NCBI GenBank assembly: GCA_001770855.1
Contig: MESE01000080.1
Location: 1 to 55,720, forward strand
Source of the DNA: Burkholderiales bacterium RIFCSPLOWO2_02_FULL_57_36
GTDB taxonomy: Bacteria; Pseudomonadota; Gammaproteobacteria; Burkholderiales; Burkholderiaceae_D
Direction of reading: 5' to 3'
DNA length: 55,720 nt
Shown here: positions 19,303 to 29,323 of the stretch, one piece after another
How positions within the stretch are numbered: position 1 is the stretch's first letter
How the letters are laid out: every line of letters starts with the position of its first letter
Position numbers and translations under genes: made by a program
The notes under the pieces: model-generated
The model's database searches: none
What the model saw: the letters and a program-made list of their open reading frames with translations, nothing else
What the model was told of the DNA's origin: nothing

Positions 19303-22300
19303 TCAATTATCTTTCTTAAAATACCAATATGCGCGAGTACGAGTGCTGGAAGGATTTGCTTGTACCTTGCAGCCATCGATAAACGCTCCATTATTGCTAC
19401 ATCCTCCGCCAATTACGAACCGAACAAATTTTTCATCGATCTTCACAACTCCGCTAACTGGTGAAGGAGGCAATCCACCTCCGGCAAAAGCGGTGTATAG
19501 ATCGCTTTGATCAACAACTCCATCCCCATTGCGATCACCGGCCGCTGCTGTACCTGTCAAATAGTTGATTTGATACCCACGGGCGGCGCCAAGATTCGGC
19601 GTGCACGACGAAGATGCCGGTCTTGGCGTATTCGTGCCGAAATATGTCACACCAGCCACTGTTATAGGCGTATTTACAACTTTCTCTCCTGTCTCCATCG
19701 GGATATACCAACCTTTGAAATTTACGCTGGTAGAATCAACCGTCGTGGTGCTCGCATCGAAGTTGGTGATCTGCGTCAAATCACCCAATAGAACGGTTGT
19801 TACGTCGGCTGGGTCGGTTCCCTGCTGCACTGTGTCTTTAACCATAAAAAACATATTAGTCACGTCTTCCTCGCGGGGCACTTCACGGTTACCTGACCCT
19901 ACCATTACAAAAGCAGTTTGTGCGCCGCTAAGGTAGCCCAGTACGGCGTCAGCCGGGTAAAGGAACTTTCGGTCATCGCTGCCACCGTCATTTCCGACAT
20001 CGCCTAGCTGTGCAAGCTTGTAAAATTTCCAGCTTGCCGAATTGGGGTCACCGACATCGAATCGATGAATGTTTGCTCCGGTGTCGACAGCATAAAGCCG
20101 GTCGACACAGCCGTCATTGTCGGTATCGAGCAGTGTTACGTCAGATGGAAAACTGTATTTCTTTAAATCGGCCGGTTGAATCAACTTGATGAGAGCTCCC
20201 GTAGCTGCATTGATCACAAACACGCCACGACCCATTGTCGGGCTTCTCACTACGCCGGTAGTTCCCTGATTGTCCTTGTCTTCCTGAGTCGGATCATAGC
20301 CAGCGCCGAAAATCAGCGCTCGGGTATAGGTACCCGCGTTGCTGAGCGAGCAGGCAACTCCAGTAGTTTTCATCAGATTGACTACTTTTGGTTCAGACCA
20401 GGTAGAACCGAGTTCCGAGAATCCAACGTCATTGTAGGACTTCTTCCACATGAACTTTGGATCGTCCGGATCGCTGACATTGAATGCATAAATTACGCGA
20501 CCGCCGCGTCGCATTGTCACAAATAAATGAGTTGTCGATAGATCGGGGGACTGATAAACGCCGATATTGCCGTCGAAAAAGTAATCGCGCTTAGTCGGCG
20601 TAGGTGTTATCGCCATGTTTGTAGTCGGAAATTTAATTACCGGACTATTGTTGTACAAACGGCCCAGCGTACTGTAATGCTCAGGCGCGACAAACGCCCA
20701 TTTTTCCACGCCGTCGGTACTTGCATCGCCTGCTTTGACTGCACGCAGAATACCGTCATTAGAGCCATAGTAGGCTACCAATCCGATTGGTGAACCATAG
20801 TTCACTACAACGGGACGTGAATGCAGCACGTCTCCATGAATCGAAGCACGCGTATCAGTAAGTGACCCATTGCGATTCTCGTCTTCCTTATTATCCATGC
20901 CCCGAATCCAGTTAATCAAGGTAACCGCATCAACGGAGGAACCTAGACCCACCGATCCGCCGGTTGAAGGAGTAGTCGGACCGGTCGTGATGGCATAAGT
21001 GATGGTGGTTGACGTAGGGAACGAAAGGCTATTGGTCCCGGTGGTCTTTGTGCCGTTATAGTCCGCCTGGTCTGCACCCGCGACAATAACAGTAGAACTG
21101 GAAAAATTATGCGCGCTTGCCGTCGTAAGCGTGACTGTCGCCACGTTGCTCGCATTGCCGGCCGTGCGAGTTAGCGAGGTGACGACACGGGTTGGAATGC
21201 CTGTAGCGGTAATTGAACTGGCAGTGGTAGCCGGTGATGCCGGAACAATGGTCGTAGTGCCTGTCACCTCTGATGACGAGGTGACAGTGAAATTGAAGCA
21301 GACGATGCGATCACTCGTAGACGACGCCGTATTGCCGCAGCTTGCCCCGACCCCGGTGATGGTTTGGGCCACATTATCCATCGACGTGCCTGTGCCCTTG
21401 ACCATTATCGTTAAAATTCTGCCGTTATTGCCGCCACCCGCTATTGTTAACGTGGATGCGCACGAACTGGGGAGACTGGCAAGTGCGACCTTTACCAGTC
21501 TGGATCCGCTTCCCGCGACTCGTGTGATTGAAGTATTAGTAACAGTGCCATCACTGCCGGCATTGTTCTTGCAGGTAATCGCTGATTGACCTGGCGTGCT
21601 GATGATGTCCGGTGGATCGAGTACAGTTGCAGTTGTCTGGATATTGCCGAAATTAGTGGTTGGCGGCGTGTAAATGAAATTATTTGAATCCAGCACAGAA
21701 ACCGTGAACGTTCCGTTGTATTCACAAGCCGTGGTAGCCGGCCAACTTGAGCATTTGTTGCTCGCTGTACTCATTGAAGCCGAGACGTCCGCACCTGCAA
21801 TTGTCACCGATTGACCAGTTACGAACCCATGCGCAGGTAAGTTTACAAATACTTCACCATTGCTATAGGTCAAATTGCTAGCGGTGACGGTTTGCGACAC
21901 GCCGCTGCCGGCCGCAACCGTAATGCTCCCTGTCGCCGGCGTTACGGGCGTTTCGTTTATAGGGAACGAAAAATGAGTAGCGTCTATTTTGGTGACGCTC
22001 CACGTCGCATTATAGGAGGCGACGCTCGCACCGCTGATGGTGATTGTATCGGTTGGTGAAGCCAGCCCAAGATCGGTGGAGGTAGTAACGGTCACTGTGG
22101 GTCCGGCACGCGTCAGACTACTGATGCCAGCGCTTGTCCCCGTAAGAGCGGTGACTAGAGTTCCATTGCTTGTGGCAAACGCGCTCGGTGTCGCATTGGC
22201 TGTACAACCGGCAGCCGGACAAGTAAACATGGTTCGGCCCGCATGACCGAGGGCTCGCAGTTTTTGTGCGGCAGCGCCTTTGTCCACAATATCGCCGTCT

Positions 22301-23682
22301 GGAGAATCATACTGGCCGCCCAATCCGCTTGGTTTGAAGGACCAAAATCCCACACTTGGCGCCACACTGGATGTCCAGTAGCTCTTTGCACTAGGCTTGA
22401 TAAAGCCGGTCACGTTATTTACTGCCGGAGTAGCGATGCCGTTTGTGTTAGTGGAATCCGCGAGATAGATCGTATCCTCGCCAGATGCATTGGTCGTCAA
22501 GCCAAATCGGTACTCCTTGAGGTTGCCCACCCACCTTGGTCGGCCTCCGTTATCGGGGCGGAAAACCCCCATATATATCTGGTTCAGATAAGTACCTTGC
22601 GTGTTCACGCTTACCGGAAGACTTGCAGAGGTGAACACGCTATCAACAGCTTGGGTCTCATTGAATATATTATTTAAACAGGTCTGGATTGCTTCTTCGC
22701 TACTCGCACTGCAGTAAGCACCGCCACCGACCTCCGCCATACTTTTAAGTAACGCCGTTTGATCAGTATCCTGATGATCTTTATATACGTCGATGGTATA
22801 GGTAAAGACTTTGCTATTGGCGCAAATAGGCGTCGGATCACTGGAACACACGGTAGGCGTTCCTTTTTCTTTTAGGAAACGCGCCCATTCGTCCGCATAA
22901 TTTGAGTTCGTAGCCGTTGCTGAAGTCGCAATTTGAGCTGTATTGAAGTAACTCGCGTTGTCCGTGTCCCCGGAAAAAACCAGATTCGGATCACTTAAAG
23001 CAGTGGGCGCTGTATCTTGACTGGGATAGCCATTGCCAATAAAAATGATGTAATTTTTAGAGCACGGAGCCGCCCAAGATAATGGAGTTTGATATCGGTC
23101 GTTAACGGCACTTAAGAGCGCATTTCCCGGGACATTGCCCGCCGTGTAGGGTGCGACATTGTATGACCCGTTATCGGTATAGTCGCGCTTAGCGTCATTT
23201 GCTCCGTATCGGTCCATGCTACCGAAATAGCGATATGCCTCGTACATCACATTGCTGTAATTTGTCTTGGCTGAAGCGACTTTTTCGGTCGGGCTATTGA
23301 AGTTGGGTTTTATTCCCGCCAACATAGTGGAAATCGAGATACGGTTGCTCGTGCTCATGTTCCGAATACCGTACCGCACATAGCCGCCGTCAGGTCCGCC
23401 ATCGGTAAACATCATCAACCCGATCCGGATTTCATCGGTTTGCGCCCCAATCGCATTTACCAGGGCATTAAGCTCTGACTCTCCCTGTTTGATACCGTTT
23501 GGCCATCCCTGGCTAGCCGATGCCCAGTTGGCGCTGTTGTCGAGGATAATCAAAACGTTCGGCCGATTGCCGGTGACTTCCGCGCCGCCCTGATATAGGT
23601 CGATGTCTTCAGCAAATGCGGCACAGGATACGATTAAAGTTGCCGCTACTGAAATATTTTGCATTTTTTTAAAGAGCATCAT
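19303..23682 (-). CDS. pilY1: Type IV pilus tip-associated protein PilY1
   Basis: 1459 residues, longer than the usual 1000-1200. Preceded by GGAGG seven bases before the ATG at 23682. A signal peptide ends near AFA (about 24). Residues 40-350 form a von Willebrand-like domain whose metal site reads DNSAN (48-52) rather than the classical DxSxS. Roughly 515-910 is an extra Ser/Thr/Gly-rich, beta-type segment with at least three related motifs (ISGASVASYN, IAGADV...YNGT, VAGADQADYNGT). From about 915 (LINWIRGMDNK, SIHGDVLHSRPVV) the conserved PilY1 beta-propeller begins, with calcium-loop motifs DTDNDGCVDR near 1180 and DRNGDGVVDQSD near 1379. PilY1 sits at the pilus tip and acts in adhesion, surface sensing and retraction control. 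It is last in the minor pilin operon, 75 bases after pilX. Confidence 0.92.
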   Translation of the reverse strand: MMLFKKMQNISVAATLIVSCAAFAEDIDLYQGGAEVTGNRPNVLIILDNSANWASASQGWPNGIKQGESELNALVNAIGAQTDEIRIGLMMFTDGGPDGGYVRYGIRNMSTSNRISISTMLAGIKPNFNSPTEKVASAKTNYSNVMYEAYRYFGSMDRYGANDAKRDYTDNGSYNVAPYTAGNVPGNALLSAVNDRYQTPLSWAAPCSKNYIIFIGNGYPSQDTAPTALSDPNLVFSGDTDNASYFNTAQIATSATATNSNYADEWARFLKEKGTPTVCSSDPTPICANSKVFTYTIDVYKDHQDTDQTALLKSMAEVGGGAYCSASSEEAIQTCLNNIFNETQAVDSVFTSASLPVSVNTQGTYLNQIYMGVFRPDNGGRPRWVGNLKEYRFGLTTNASGEDTIYLADSTNTNGIATPAVNNVTGFIKPSAKSYWTSSVAPSVGFWSFKPSGLGGQYDSPDGDIVDKGAAAQKLRALGHAGRTMFTCPAAGCTANATPSAFATSNGTLVTALTGTSAGISSLTRAGPTVTVTTSTDLGLASPTDTITISGASVASYNATWSVTKIDATHFSFPINETPVTPATGSITVAAGSGVSQTVTASNLTYSNGEVFVNLPAHGFVTGQSVTIAGADVSASMSTASNKCSSWPATTACEYNGTFTVSVLDSNNFIYTPPTTNFGNIQTTATVLDPPDIISTPGQSAITCKNNAGSDGTVTNTSITRVAGSGSRLVKVALASLPSSCASTLTIAGGGNNGRILTIMVKGTGTSMDNVAQTITGVGASCGNTASSTSDRIVCFNFTVTSSSEVTGTTTIVPASPATTASSITATGIPTRVVTSLTRTAGNASNVATVTLTTASAHNFSSSTVIVAGADQADYNGTKTTGTNSLSFPTSTTITYAITTGPTTPSTGGSVGLGSSVDAVTLINWIRGMDNKEDENRNGSLTDTRASIHGDVLHSRPVVVNYGSPIGLVAYYGSNDGILRAVKAGDASTDGVEKWAFVAPEHYSTLGRLYNNSPVIKFPTTNMAITPTPTKRDYFFDGNIGVYQSPDLSTTHLFVTMRRGGRVIYAFNVSDPDDPKFMWKKSYNDVGFSELGSTWSEPKVVNLMKTTGVACSLSNAGTYTRALIFGAGYDPTQEDKDNQGTTGVVRSPTMGRGVFVINAATGALIKLIQPADLKKYSFPSDVTLLDTDNDGCVDRLYAVDTGANIHRFDVGDPNSASWKFYKLAQLGDVGNDGGSDDRKFLYPADAVLGYLSGAQTAFVMVGSGNREVPREEDVTNMFFMVKDTVQQGTDPADVTTVLLGDLTQITNFDASTTTVDSTSVNFKGWYIPMETGEKVVNTPITVAGVTYFGTNTPRPASSSCTPNLGAARGYQINYLTGTAAAGDRNGDGVVDQSDLYTAFAGGGLPPSPVSGVVKIDEKFVRFVIGGGCSNNGAFIDGCKVQANPSSTRTRAYWYFKKDN

Positions 23683-23757
23683 GCTAGACCTCCAGACTGA
23701 CTAATTTATATGATTGCTTCATGCAACGGATCAATTCCCGGATGACCGGCGTATCAA

Positions 23758-24303
23758 TCAAGAGCAACGCTTTGTGCTATCCGATTTGTAGGCTTCGGCA
23801 ATTACCCGGTCCATGCGCATGGTTACACCTTGAACCAAGTTCGCTTTCGCTTTTGTAGCAGGATCGTTAACCGACGCGGCTACCTGCCAAGTAACCCGCG
23901 CGCAATCAGACTGGTTATTTACCGGGCTTCCTGACGACACACACTTGTTGTCTTCCACACTGGCTAAAGACAATTCGCTAACAAGAATGGATACTGAAGA
24001 CTTGAGACATGGGGGCGCGAGGGTAACCGGATATACGCCGCCGTTGACATTCACATTCAGTGCCGTGGGTGCCGTGCTCGGGGCGGAAAGGTAAGTTCCT
24101 TTACTCAATACCTGATTGATTGCTGACTGAGCCGCAGTCATGGCCTCCTGCTGATATTGCATATTCCCGACTACTTTCAAATTCCCGGTACTAATGCTGA
24201 TAGCGCTCAAGGCGAGCAAGGTCATGAGCACAAGCATGACCAATGCCACGATTAAGGTCGCACCCCTTTGGGTAGCATAGTGCCGTGCCCGTGTACCGAT
24301 CAT
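23758..24303 (-). CDS. pilX: Minor pilin PilX
   Basis: 181 residues. It has an N-terminal prepilin-like segment QRGATLIVALVMLVLMTLLAL with a Gly before the mature hydrophobic helix. Position 5 of the mature helix is not Glu, which is usual for PilX. Minor pilins FimT, PilV, PilW and PilX prime pilus assembly and carry PilY1 at the tip. The ATG overlaps the pilW stop by four bases (ATGA), indicating translational coupling. Two Cys pairs lie in the C-terminal half. Confidence 0.87.
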   Translation of the reverse strand: MIGTRARHYATQRGATLIVALVMLVLMTLLALSAISISTGNLKVVGNMQYQQEAMTAAQSAINQVLSKGTYLSAPSTAPTALNVNVNGGVYPVTLAPPCLKSSVSILVSELSLASVEDNKCVSSGSPVNNQSDCARVTWQVAASVNDPATKAKANLVQGVTMRMDRVIAEAYKSDSTKRCS

Positions 24304-25463
24304 GGCATCCTCCTCCCGGCGATATTGGTGGCCATTACGCTGGCCGAGTAGACGTTACGTTTATAGCTGTCATTGAATGCAGTCAAAGCAATGCCGGCAG
24401 AATTCAAAATGTACTGCTTGCTATTGGAATAGCCGAAGGTTGGCTCCGTGTTTCGCGCCAATAAAAAAACCTTCACTGCTACAACAGTGCTCCAGTCGGC
24501 AATCACCCCATCCGAATAGGTATCTGGAGCGCCATCGACTACTGGAGAATCGATGCCATATTCCAGCTGTAAATTTTCTATTCCTTCCGCGATGGGGATC
24601 GTTACCCAAGTACCGCATGCCGTAGTCGCGGCGGCCGCACATGTGGCACTAGCCGGGCGTAGCTCAGCGAGCCTCAGAGTCGGAATGCCATCACCAGTAC
24701 CGGAACAGTCGTTACAGGTACTGATATAGTAAATCTGTACTACCAGACGGCGCAGGGTACTTAACGATCCACTCAAACAAGTAGATGGCGTACCGGCAGG
24801 TATGGCTTTGTGTCGAGTGAACTTGGTTGTATCATGATCCACCACGAACAGCGATTCAGCCGGAATGTCAGAGCAATTTGAAACTTGCAAATAGTGGCCG
24901 GAACCAAGCGAAGAATATGTTGAATCAGTTGCGCCATCGCCGTTGGTGTCGACATTCGCATCTGCAACATTGTCATTGTTGGCATCGATGTTGATGGCAG
25001 TCGTGCTTACCCTACGAATAACCAGAATATCGGTATTAGCCTTTCGGTTGGAAATGCAGCTTGGTGTCGCATCGCTGTCCCTGTATCCGAAAATTCCGAC
25101 CGGCACCAACGTATTCGCGCTCGTGTTCCATCCATATCCGGCCGAAGCAAATCCCATATCTGTAAGTGTGATAGCGCAAGGATCGGTCGTGGTCCAAGTC
25201 GGAACTGGACGCCCGGAAAATTCGCCGTAGAATCCCGCCAACTGGATTTCTCTTCGCATCTCCTCGATGCCATAACGACCGTTTTCAATTTGCCGGCTAC
25301 TTTTAGTTAATTCGGTGCGGGATGCCGAACTTTCGAGAAACACGTAAGTCAGGGCGGCAAGTATGATTAGCCCTATGGCAGACGCGATCATTAACTCAAT
25401 AAGCGAAAAGCCTGCCGCTCGCTTTCGCAGGCACGGGCGCATATTATTGAAAAGGGGATTCAT
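24300..25463 (-). CDS. pilW: Minor pilin PilW
   Basis: 387 residues from the ATG at 25463; a longer frame to 25550 overlaps pilV and is rejected. The prepilin motif AAGFSLIELMIASAIG near residue 20 has the canonical Gly before the cleavage site and Glu5 of the mature pilin. The large globular domain after it is rich in Cys, Asp and Thr, as in other PilW proteins. It starts 19 bases after the pilV stop and overlaps pilX by four bases. It is part of the tip complex with PilV, PilX, FimT and PilY1. Confidence 0.88.
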   Translation of the reverse strand: MNPLFNNMRPCLRKRAAGFSLIELMIASAIGLIILAALTYVFLESSASRTELTKSSRQIENGRYGIEEMRREIQLAGFYGEFSGRPVPTWTTTDPCAITLTDMGFASAGYGWNTSANTLVPVGIFGYRDSDATPSCISNRKANTDILVIRRVSTTAINIDANNDNVADANVDTNGDGATDSTYSSLGSGHYLQVSNCSDIPAESLFVVDHDTTKFTRHKAIPAGTPSTCLSGSLSTLRRLVVQIYYISTCNDCSGTGDGIPTLRLAELRPASATCAAAATTACGTWVTIPIAEGIENLQLEYGIDSPVVDGAPDTYSDGVIADWSTVVAVKVFLLARNTEPTFGYSNSKQYILNSAGIALTAFNDSYKRNVYSASVMATNIAGRRMP

Positions 25464-25482
25464 GTTCTGGTCGCCATTTTGT

Positions 25483-26052
25483 TTAACTTGCAGCCATGTT
25501 GGGAACGCGAACAATCGTAGTGACGGCACGACGACTGGCAGCAGAATCATAGGAACCGCTGCCGCACGCAGTTATATTGGAAACCGATGTGTCGCCGATT
25601 CCCTGCCATGCCACAGACACCCTATATTCCGTGTTGGCCGTAATTGTTTCGATGCAGCCCCGGCCTTCAATAATCGTACCTTTGTTACTCATTTCGGACG
25701 CGCCTTTGAGTTCCTTGCTCCATTCACATAAGTCAATAGCCGCGCGGTCGGCGAGTGATATGCAGTCGGACGCATCGGTCGCTCCTACTCCCACCGGAGA
25801 CGCGACATCTGTACCATAGCTGGCAATATTAGAAATATTGCTTTCAATTCGGCTCGACATGTCTTGCAGCAAGACTAGCGCCTGTCCCCGCTGATAGGCT
25901 TCGAGTTCAGCGGTGTTCGCTTTGCCCTGGAGTGCTGCAAGTCCTAGCAGCCCAAAAGTGAGAATGATGATAGCCATCAAAACTTCGATCAATGACGAAC
26001 CTTCGATTTTCCCGTGGGGACGGAAGTCTATTCTATGCATACGTTGCGTCAT
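25483..26052 (-). CDS. pilV: Minor pilin PilV
   Basis: 189 residues. The ATG shares one base with the fimT stop (TAATG at 26050-26054) and has GGGGAG seven bases upstream, which decides the start over the longer frame to 26106. The prepilin segment KIEGSSLIEVLMAIIILTF has Gly before the cut and Glu5. Four Cys residues are in the globular part, probably forming disulfides in the periplasm. Confidence 0.88.
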   Translation of the reverse strand: MTQRMHRIDFRPHGKIEGSSLIEVLMAIIILTFGLLGLAALQGKANTAELEAYQRGQALVLLQDMSSRIESNISNIASYGTDVASPVGVGATDASDCISLADRAAIDLCEWSKELKGASEMSNKGTIIEGRGCIETITANTEYRVSVAWQGIGDTSVSNITACGSGSYDSAASRRAVTTIVRVPNMAAS

Positions 26053-26558
26053 TAGCAGCTCCCCTTTTTGGACATAGGCTGTGCGGTCAACCCGACAGTA
26101 ACGCACCGCGATTCCGGAGTGACGCCATCAGCGAGATCAGCAATCTGGAAGGTTACGGAACTGCCGGCACGTCCGCTTCTGTTAAATGTTATCGAAGACG
26201 GCCCAGTACCGCTGCCGGTACTGATTGTCAGTTTTGGGTAAGCTCCTTGAGTCTTGACGGTATCGCCGCCTGCGCCAGAAATACTCCAGCCGTTTTGCCA
26301 TGCACTCGTGGTGCTTGTGCTTGCAATCGTCACATTTTCGTTTTGCTTGATTGCTTCGCTGCGGGCAAGGGTCAGATGGGAAACAAGGTCGAAGCTTGCA
26401 CCCCGAACTCTTTCGTTGACAATAAAACTCTTGAACGAAGGTGCGGCAAGTCCAGCCAACACGGCCACAATGATCATGACCACTACCAACTCCACGAGAG
26501 TGAAGCCCTGATTTTGGTGCGTTGTGCGATAGGTCGACTGTTTCATCACTTTTACCAT
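26052..26558 (-). CDS. fimT: Minor pilin FimT/GspH family
   Basis: 168 residues if the ATG at 26558 is used; the ATG at 26546 would remove four residues. The prepilin motif QGFTLVELVVVMIIVAVLAGL is followed by the GspH/FimT-type helix (SEAIKQNENVTI). Its start overlaps the end of pilE and its stop overlaps the pilV start, so the operon is tightly packed. It acts in initiation of type IV pilus assembly. Confidence 0.87.
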   Translation of the reverse strand: MVKVMKQSTYRTTHQNQGFTLVELVVVMIIVAVLAGLAAPSFKSFIVNERVRGASFDLVSHLTLARSEAIKQNENVTIASTSTTSAWQNGWSISGAGGDTVKTQGAYPKLTISTGSGTGPSSITFNRSGRAGSSVTFQIADLADGVTPESRCVTVGLTAQPMSKKGSC

Positions 26559-26962
26559 TTAGTCGAAGGAACTTTTACTCCGGCATTGTCGAGCGTAAGA
26601 GTCCCATCGGCCACCTGCGGACCACCGCTAATAGGCGCGGCAGAGATTACATAGGTGCGTAAGTTGCCGCCGACGTTAGCTACCGTCATGGTGTAATACC
26701 GGCTTACATCGGATGGCACGGCAAGCTTAAGATTACTTGCGAACTCGGCATTGGTTGACGCCGTCGCGTACTCTCTGGCATCAAGAAGGATTTGCTCTTG
26801 CTTATTAGCGACGGAAAGCATAAAAGCTTGCGCCGTAGCGCGATTGGACTTAATCACATACTGAACGTATGAAGGATAAGCAACCGCCGCTAGAATCCCA
26901 ATGATAGCCACCACTACCATCAGTTCAATTAAAGTAAAACCTCGATGTGCATTGCTTTTCAT
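26552..26962 (-). CDS. pilE: Minor type IV pilin PilE
   Basis: 136 residues, with GGAAG seven bases before the ATG at 26962. A short basic leader ending in HRG precedes the mature helix FTLIELMVVVAIIGILAAVA with Glu5. The C-terminal part is typical of the PilE/PilA group that closes minor pilin operons in other bacteria; here it is the first gene. It could alternatively be a major-type pilin, but its position in the cluster and the absence of a C-terminal Cys pair favour minor pilin PilE. Confidence 0.87.
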   Translation of the reverse strand: MKSNAHRGFTLIELMVVVAIIGILAAVAYPSYVQYVIKSNRATAQAFMLSVANKQEQILLDAREYATASTNAEFASNLKLAVPSDVSRYYTMTVANVGGNLRTYVISAAPISGGPQVADGTLTLDNAGVKVPSTKW

Positions 26963-27305
26963 AGATATCTTCCGGCATAAGGCAAATTGTCAGGTTGCAT
27001 ATAGGTAAATTGCATTGCCCACAAGAAACGTTTTTAGTATGGACATCAGATCTTGCAAAGTAAAATCGAGATGACAAAAGGTTGCTTATGGGGAATAAAC
27101 GGTATGAGATCGGCCAAAAATTAATAGATCGTCAACGTTCCGAAAAATGTAAATGACGCATCATTACTGCTAAACAATATGGCTTTCCGACTATCACCCT
27201 TCTCTTCAGGAAATATTGATTACAACCTCCCTCTCGATTAGATGATTCCACCGTGACGACGCGATACACTATCGGTTCATCGTTCAACGGTATCCAACCA
27301 ATCCC
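26963..27305. other. Divergent intergenic region between pilE and UPF0149 gene
   Basis: 343 bases hold the promoters of both divergent units. No convincing sigma-54 box was found for the pilus operon. A TTGTGG...TATATG pair about 50-75 bases before pilE is weak (spacing 15). Nothing else is recognised. Confidence 0.4.
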
Positions 27306-28004
27306 ATGCAACTCGATCAGCCCCTGTCCGACAAGGAATTCAACGAACTCGACCAATTCCTGCTCTCCGACCGCTGCGGAGACGATGGCATGACCATGGA
27401 TTCGCTGCACGGCTATCTGACTGCGCTGGTGATCGGCCCGGACACGATTCCATTATCCGAATGGCTTCCGCGCGTATGGGGTGCATCGCCTGACGATGCG
27501 CCGAAATTCAAGACAGAGAAGGAATTTGAGCGAATCGTCGGCTTGATCGCGCGCTTCATGAACGAGATTGCGATCACGTTTGAAGCGGCGCCGAAGGAAT
27601 TCGAGCCGTTGTTTTGTGAATATGAATGGGAAGGCCGCTCCGTCATGGATGGCGAGGCTTGGGCGTGGGGCTTTTGGGAAGGCATGAATTTACGACCAGC
27701 GTCATGGGAGCCGATCCGGAGCTCCGATATTGCGCCGCTGCTGCGTCCGATTTACCTGCTTGGTGCGGAAGAAATCGAAGAAGAAGAACTGGAACTGGTC
27801 GACGATCCCGTCAAATGCCACAAACTGACGGTACAGATCGAAGCCGCGATTCCTGAAATTCATCGCTTCTGGCTGCCTTATCGCAAATCCGCAATTGCAA
27901 CCATACAGCGCGAAACGCCCAAGGTCGGTCGCAATGATCTTTGCGCATGCGGCAGCGGCAAGAAATTCAAGAAATGCTGCGGCGCCGATCCGGTTGTGCA
28001 TTGA
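27306..28004 (+). CDS. UPF0149/YecA-type protein with SEC-C zinc motif
   Basis: 232 residues. The N-terminal two thirds match the UPF0149 (YecA/YgfB) helical domain: [32 protein letters not shown] and WAWGFWEGM. An acidic EEIEEEELE linker leads to a C-terminal SEC-C metal-binding motif, [23 protein letters not shown] domains bind zinc and in SecA contact SecB or ribosomes. The function of YecA-type proteins is not well defined. The gene converges on pcaF with nine bases between them. Confidence 0.88.
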   Translation: MQLDQPLSDKEFNELDQFLLSDRCGDDGMTMDSLHGYLTALVIGPDTIPLSEWLPRVWGASPDDAPKFKTEKEFERIVGLIARFMNEIAITFEAAPKEFEPLFCEYEWEGRSVMDGEAWAWGFWEGMNLRPASWEPIRSSDIAPLLRPIYLLGAEEIEEEELELVDDPVKCHKLTVQIEAAIPEIHRFWLPYRKSAIATIQRETPKVGRNDLCACGSGKKFKKCCGADPVVH

Positions 28005-28013
28005 ATGCCAAAA

Positions 28014-29219
28014 CTAAACGCGCTCGATCACCAACGCAATCCCCTGCCCGACACCGATGCACATCGTGCATAACGCGTAGCGCCCTTTGATCCTGTGCAG
28101 CTGATTGATCGCCGTCGTTACCAGCCGCGCACCGGACGCGCCGAGCGGATGACCGAGCGCAATCGCGCCGCCGTTCGGGTTGACGCGCGGATCGTCATCC
28201 TGCAATCCCCAGTCACGCAGCACCGCGATGCTTTGTGCGGCAAACGCTTCATTGAGTTCGATCACATCCATTTGCTCCATCGTCAATCCCGTTTGCACCA
28301 GCACCTTGCGCGCCGCCGGCCCCGGCCCGATTCCCATGATGCGCGGCGGGACTCCCGCGGTCGCCATGCCGAGCACGCGCGCTTTCGGCATCAAGGTATA
28401 CTTGTGCGCGGATTTTTCGCACGCCAAAAGTAATGCGCAAGCGCCGTCGTTGATGCCAGACGAGTTGCCCGCTGTGACCGTGCCGTCCGACCGGACAATC
28501 GGAGTTAGTTTGGCAAGCGCCTCGATCGATGTGTTGCGCGGATGTTCATCCTGCGTCAGGATCTGCGAATCTCCCTTTTTCTGCATAATCGTCACCGGCG
28601 TGATTTCCGCTTCGAAGACACCGTTCTGTTGCGCTGCAAGTGCCTTGGTTTGCGATGCCAACGCAAACCGGTCCTGCGACCGGCGGTCGATACCGAATTC
28701 ACGGGCGACATTTTCAGCGGTCTCGGGCATTGAATCGATGCCATGCTGCGCCTGCATCAGCTTGTTGACGAAGCGCCAGCCTATGGTGGTATCGACCATT
28801 TCCATATTCCGTGCGAACGCCGTCTCCGCCTTGCCGACGACATAGGGTGCACGGCTCATGGATTCGACGCCGCCCGCAATCATCATGGTCGCCTCGCCCG
28901 ATCTGATCGACCTCGCCGCACTGCCGATCGCATCCAGCCCCGAACCGCAAAGACGGTTGATGGTGGCGCCCGATACGCCGACCGGCAAACCGGCAAGCAG
29001 ACCGGCCATGCGCGCAACATTGCGATTATCTTCGCCGGCCTGATTGGCGCAGCCGTAAAGCACATCGGAAACCTGCTCCCAGTCGACATTGGGGTTGCGC
29101 ACCATCAGCGCCACCAGCGGTATCGCGCCCAAGTCGTCGGCACGCACCGACGACAGCATGCCGCCATAGCGGCCGAAAGGTGTGCGGATTGCATCGCAAA
29201 TATAAGCAGAAGTGATCAT
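28014..29219 (-). CDS. pcaF: 3-oxoadipyl-CoA/acetyl-CoA thiolase
   Basis: 401 residues with GGGAG before the ATG. The thiolase active sites are present: NRLCGSGLDA (nucleophilic Cys91), GGAIALGHPLGASGAR (His) and CIGVGQG (second Cys). The closest family from overall sequence is beta-ketoadipyl-CoA thiolase PcaF, the last step of aromatic degradation to succinyl-CoA and acetyl-CoA. No other pca gene is in the window, so a general acetyl-CoA acetyltransferase role is possible. Confidence 0.85.
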   Translation of the reverse strand: MITSAYICDAIRTPFGRYGGMLSSVRADDLGAIPLVALMVRNPNVDWEQVSDVLYGCANQAGEDNRNVARMAGLLAGLPVGVSGATINRLCGSGLDAIGSAARSIRSGEATMMIAGGVESMSRAPYVVGKAETAFARNMEMVDTTIGWRFVNKLMQAQHGIDSMPETAENVAREFGIDRRSQDRFALASQTKALAAQQNGVFEAEITPVTIMQKKGDSQILTQDEHPRNTSIEALAKLTPIVRSDGTVTAGNSSGINDGACALLLACEKSAHKYTLMPKARVLGMATAGVPPRIMGIGPGPAARKVLVQTGLTMEQMDVIELNEAFAAQSIAVLRDWGLQDDDPRVNPNGGAIALGHPLGASGARLVTTAINQLHRIKGRYALCTMCIGVGQGIALVIERV

Positions 29220-29323
29220 GAAATTCTCCCGAATGCGCAGCAGTCTTGAAAACTCTTTTGCTCCCTACTCGTCAAACCGAGCCCATGCGAATCTCTACCG
29301 GGCCTGTGTATCTGCCCTTGAAA

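Noticed and set aside
26963..27060. Sigma-54 promoter for the pilus operon
   Set aside because: GTGGGCAATGCAATTT resembles but does not fit the GG-N10-GC pattern of sigma-54 sites.
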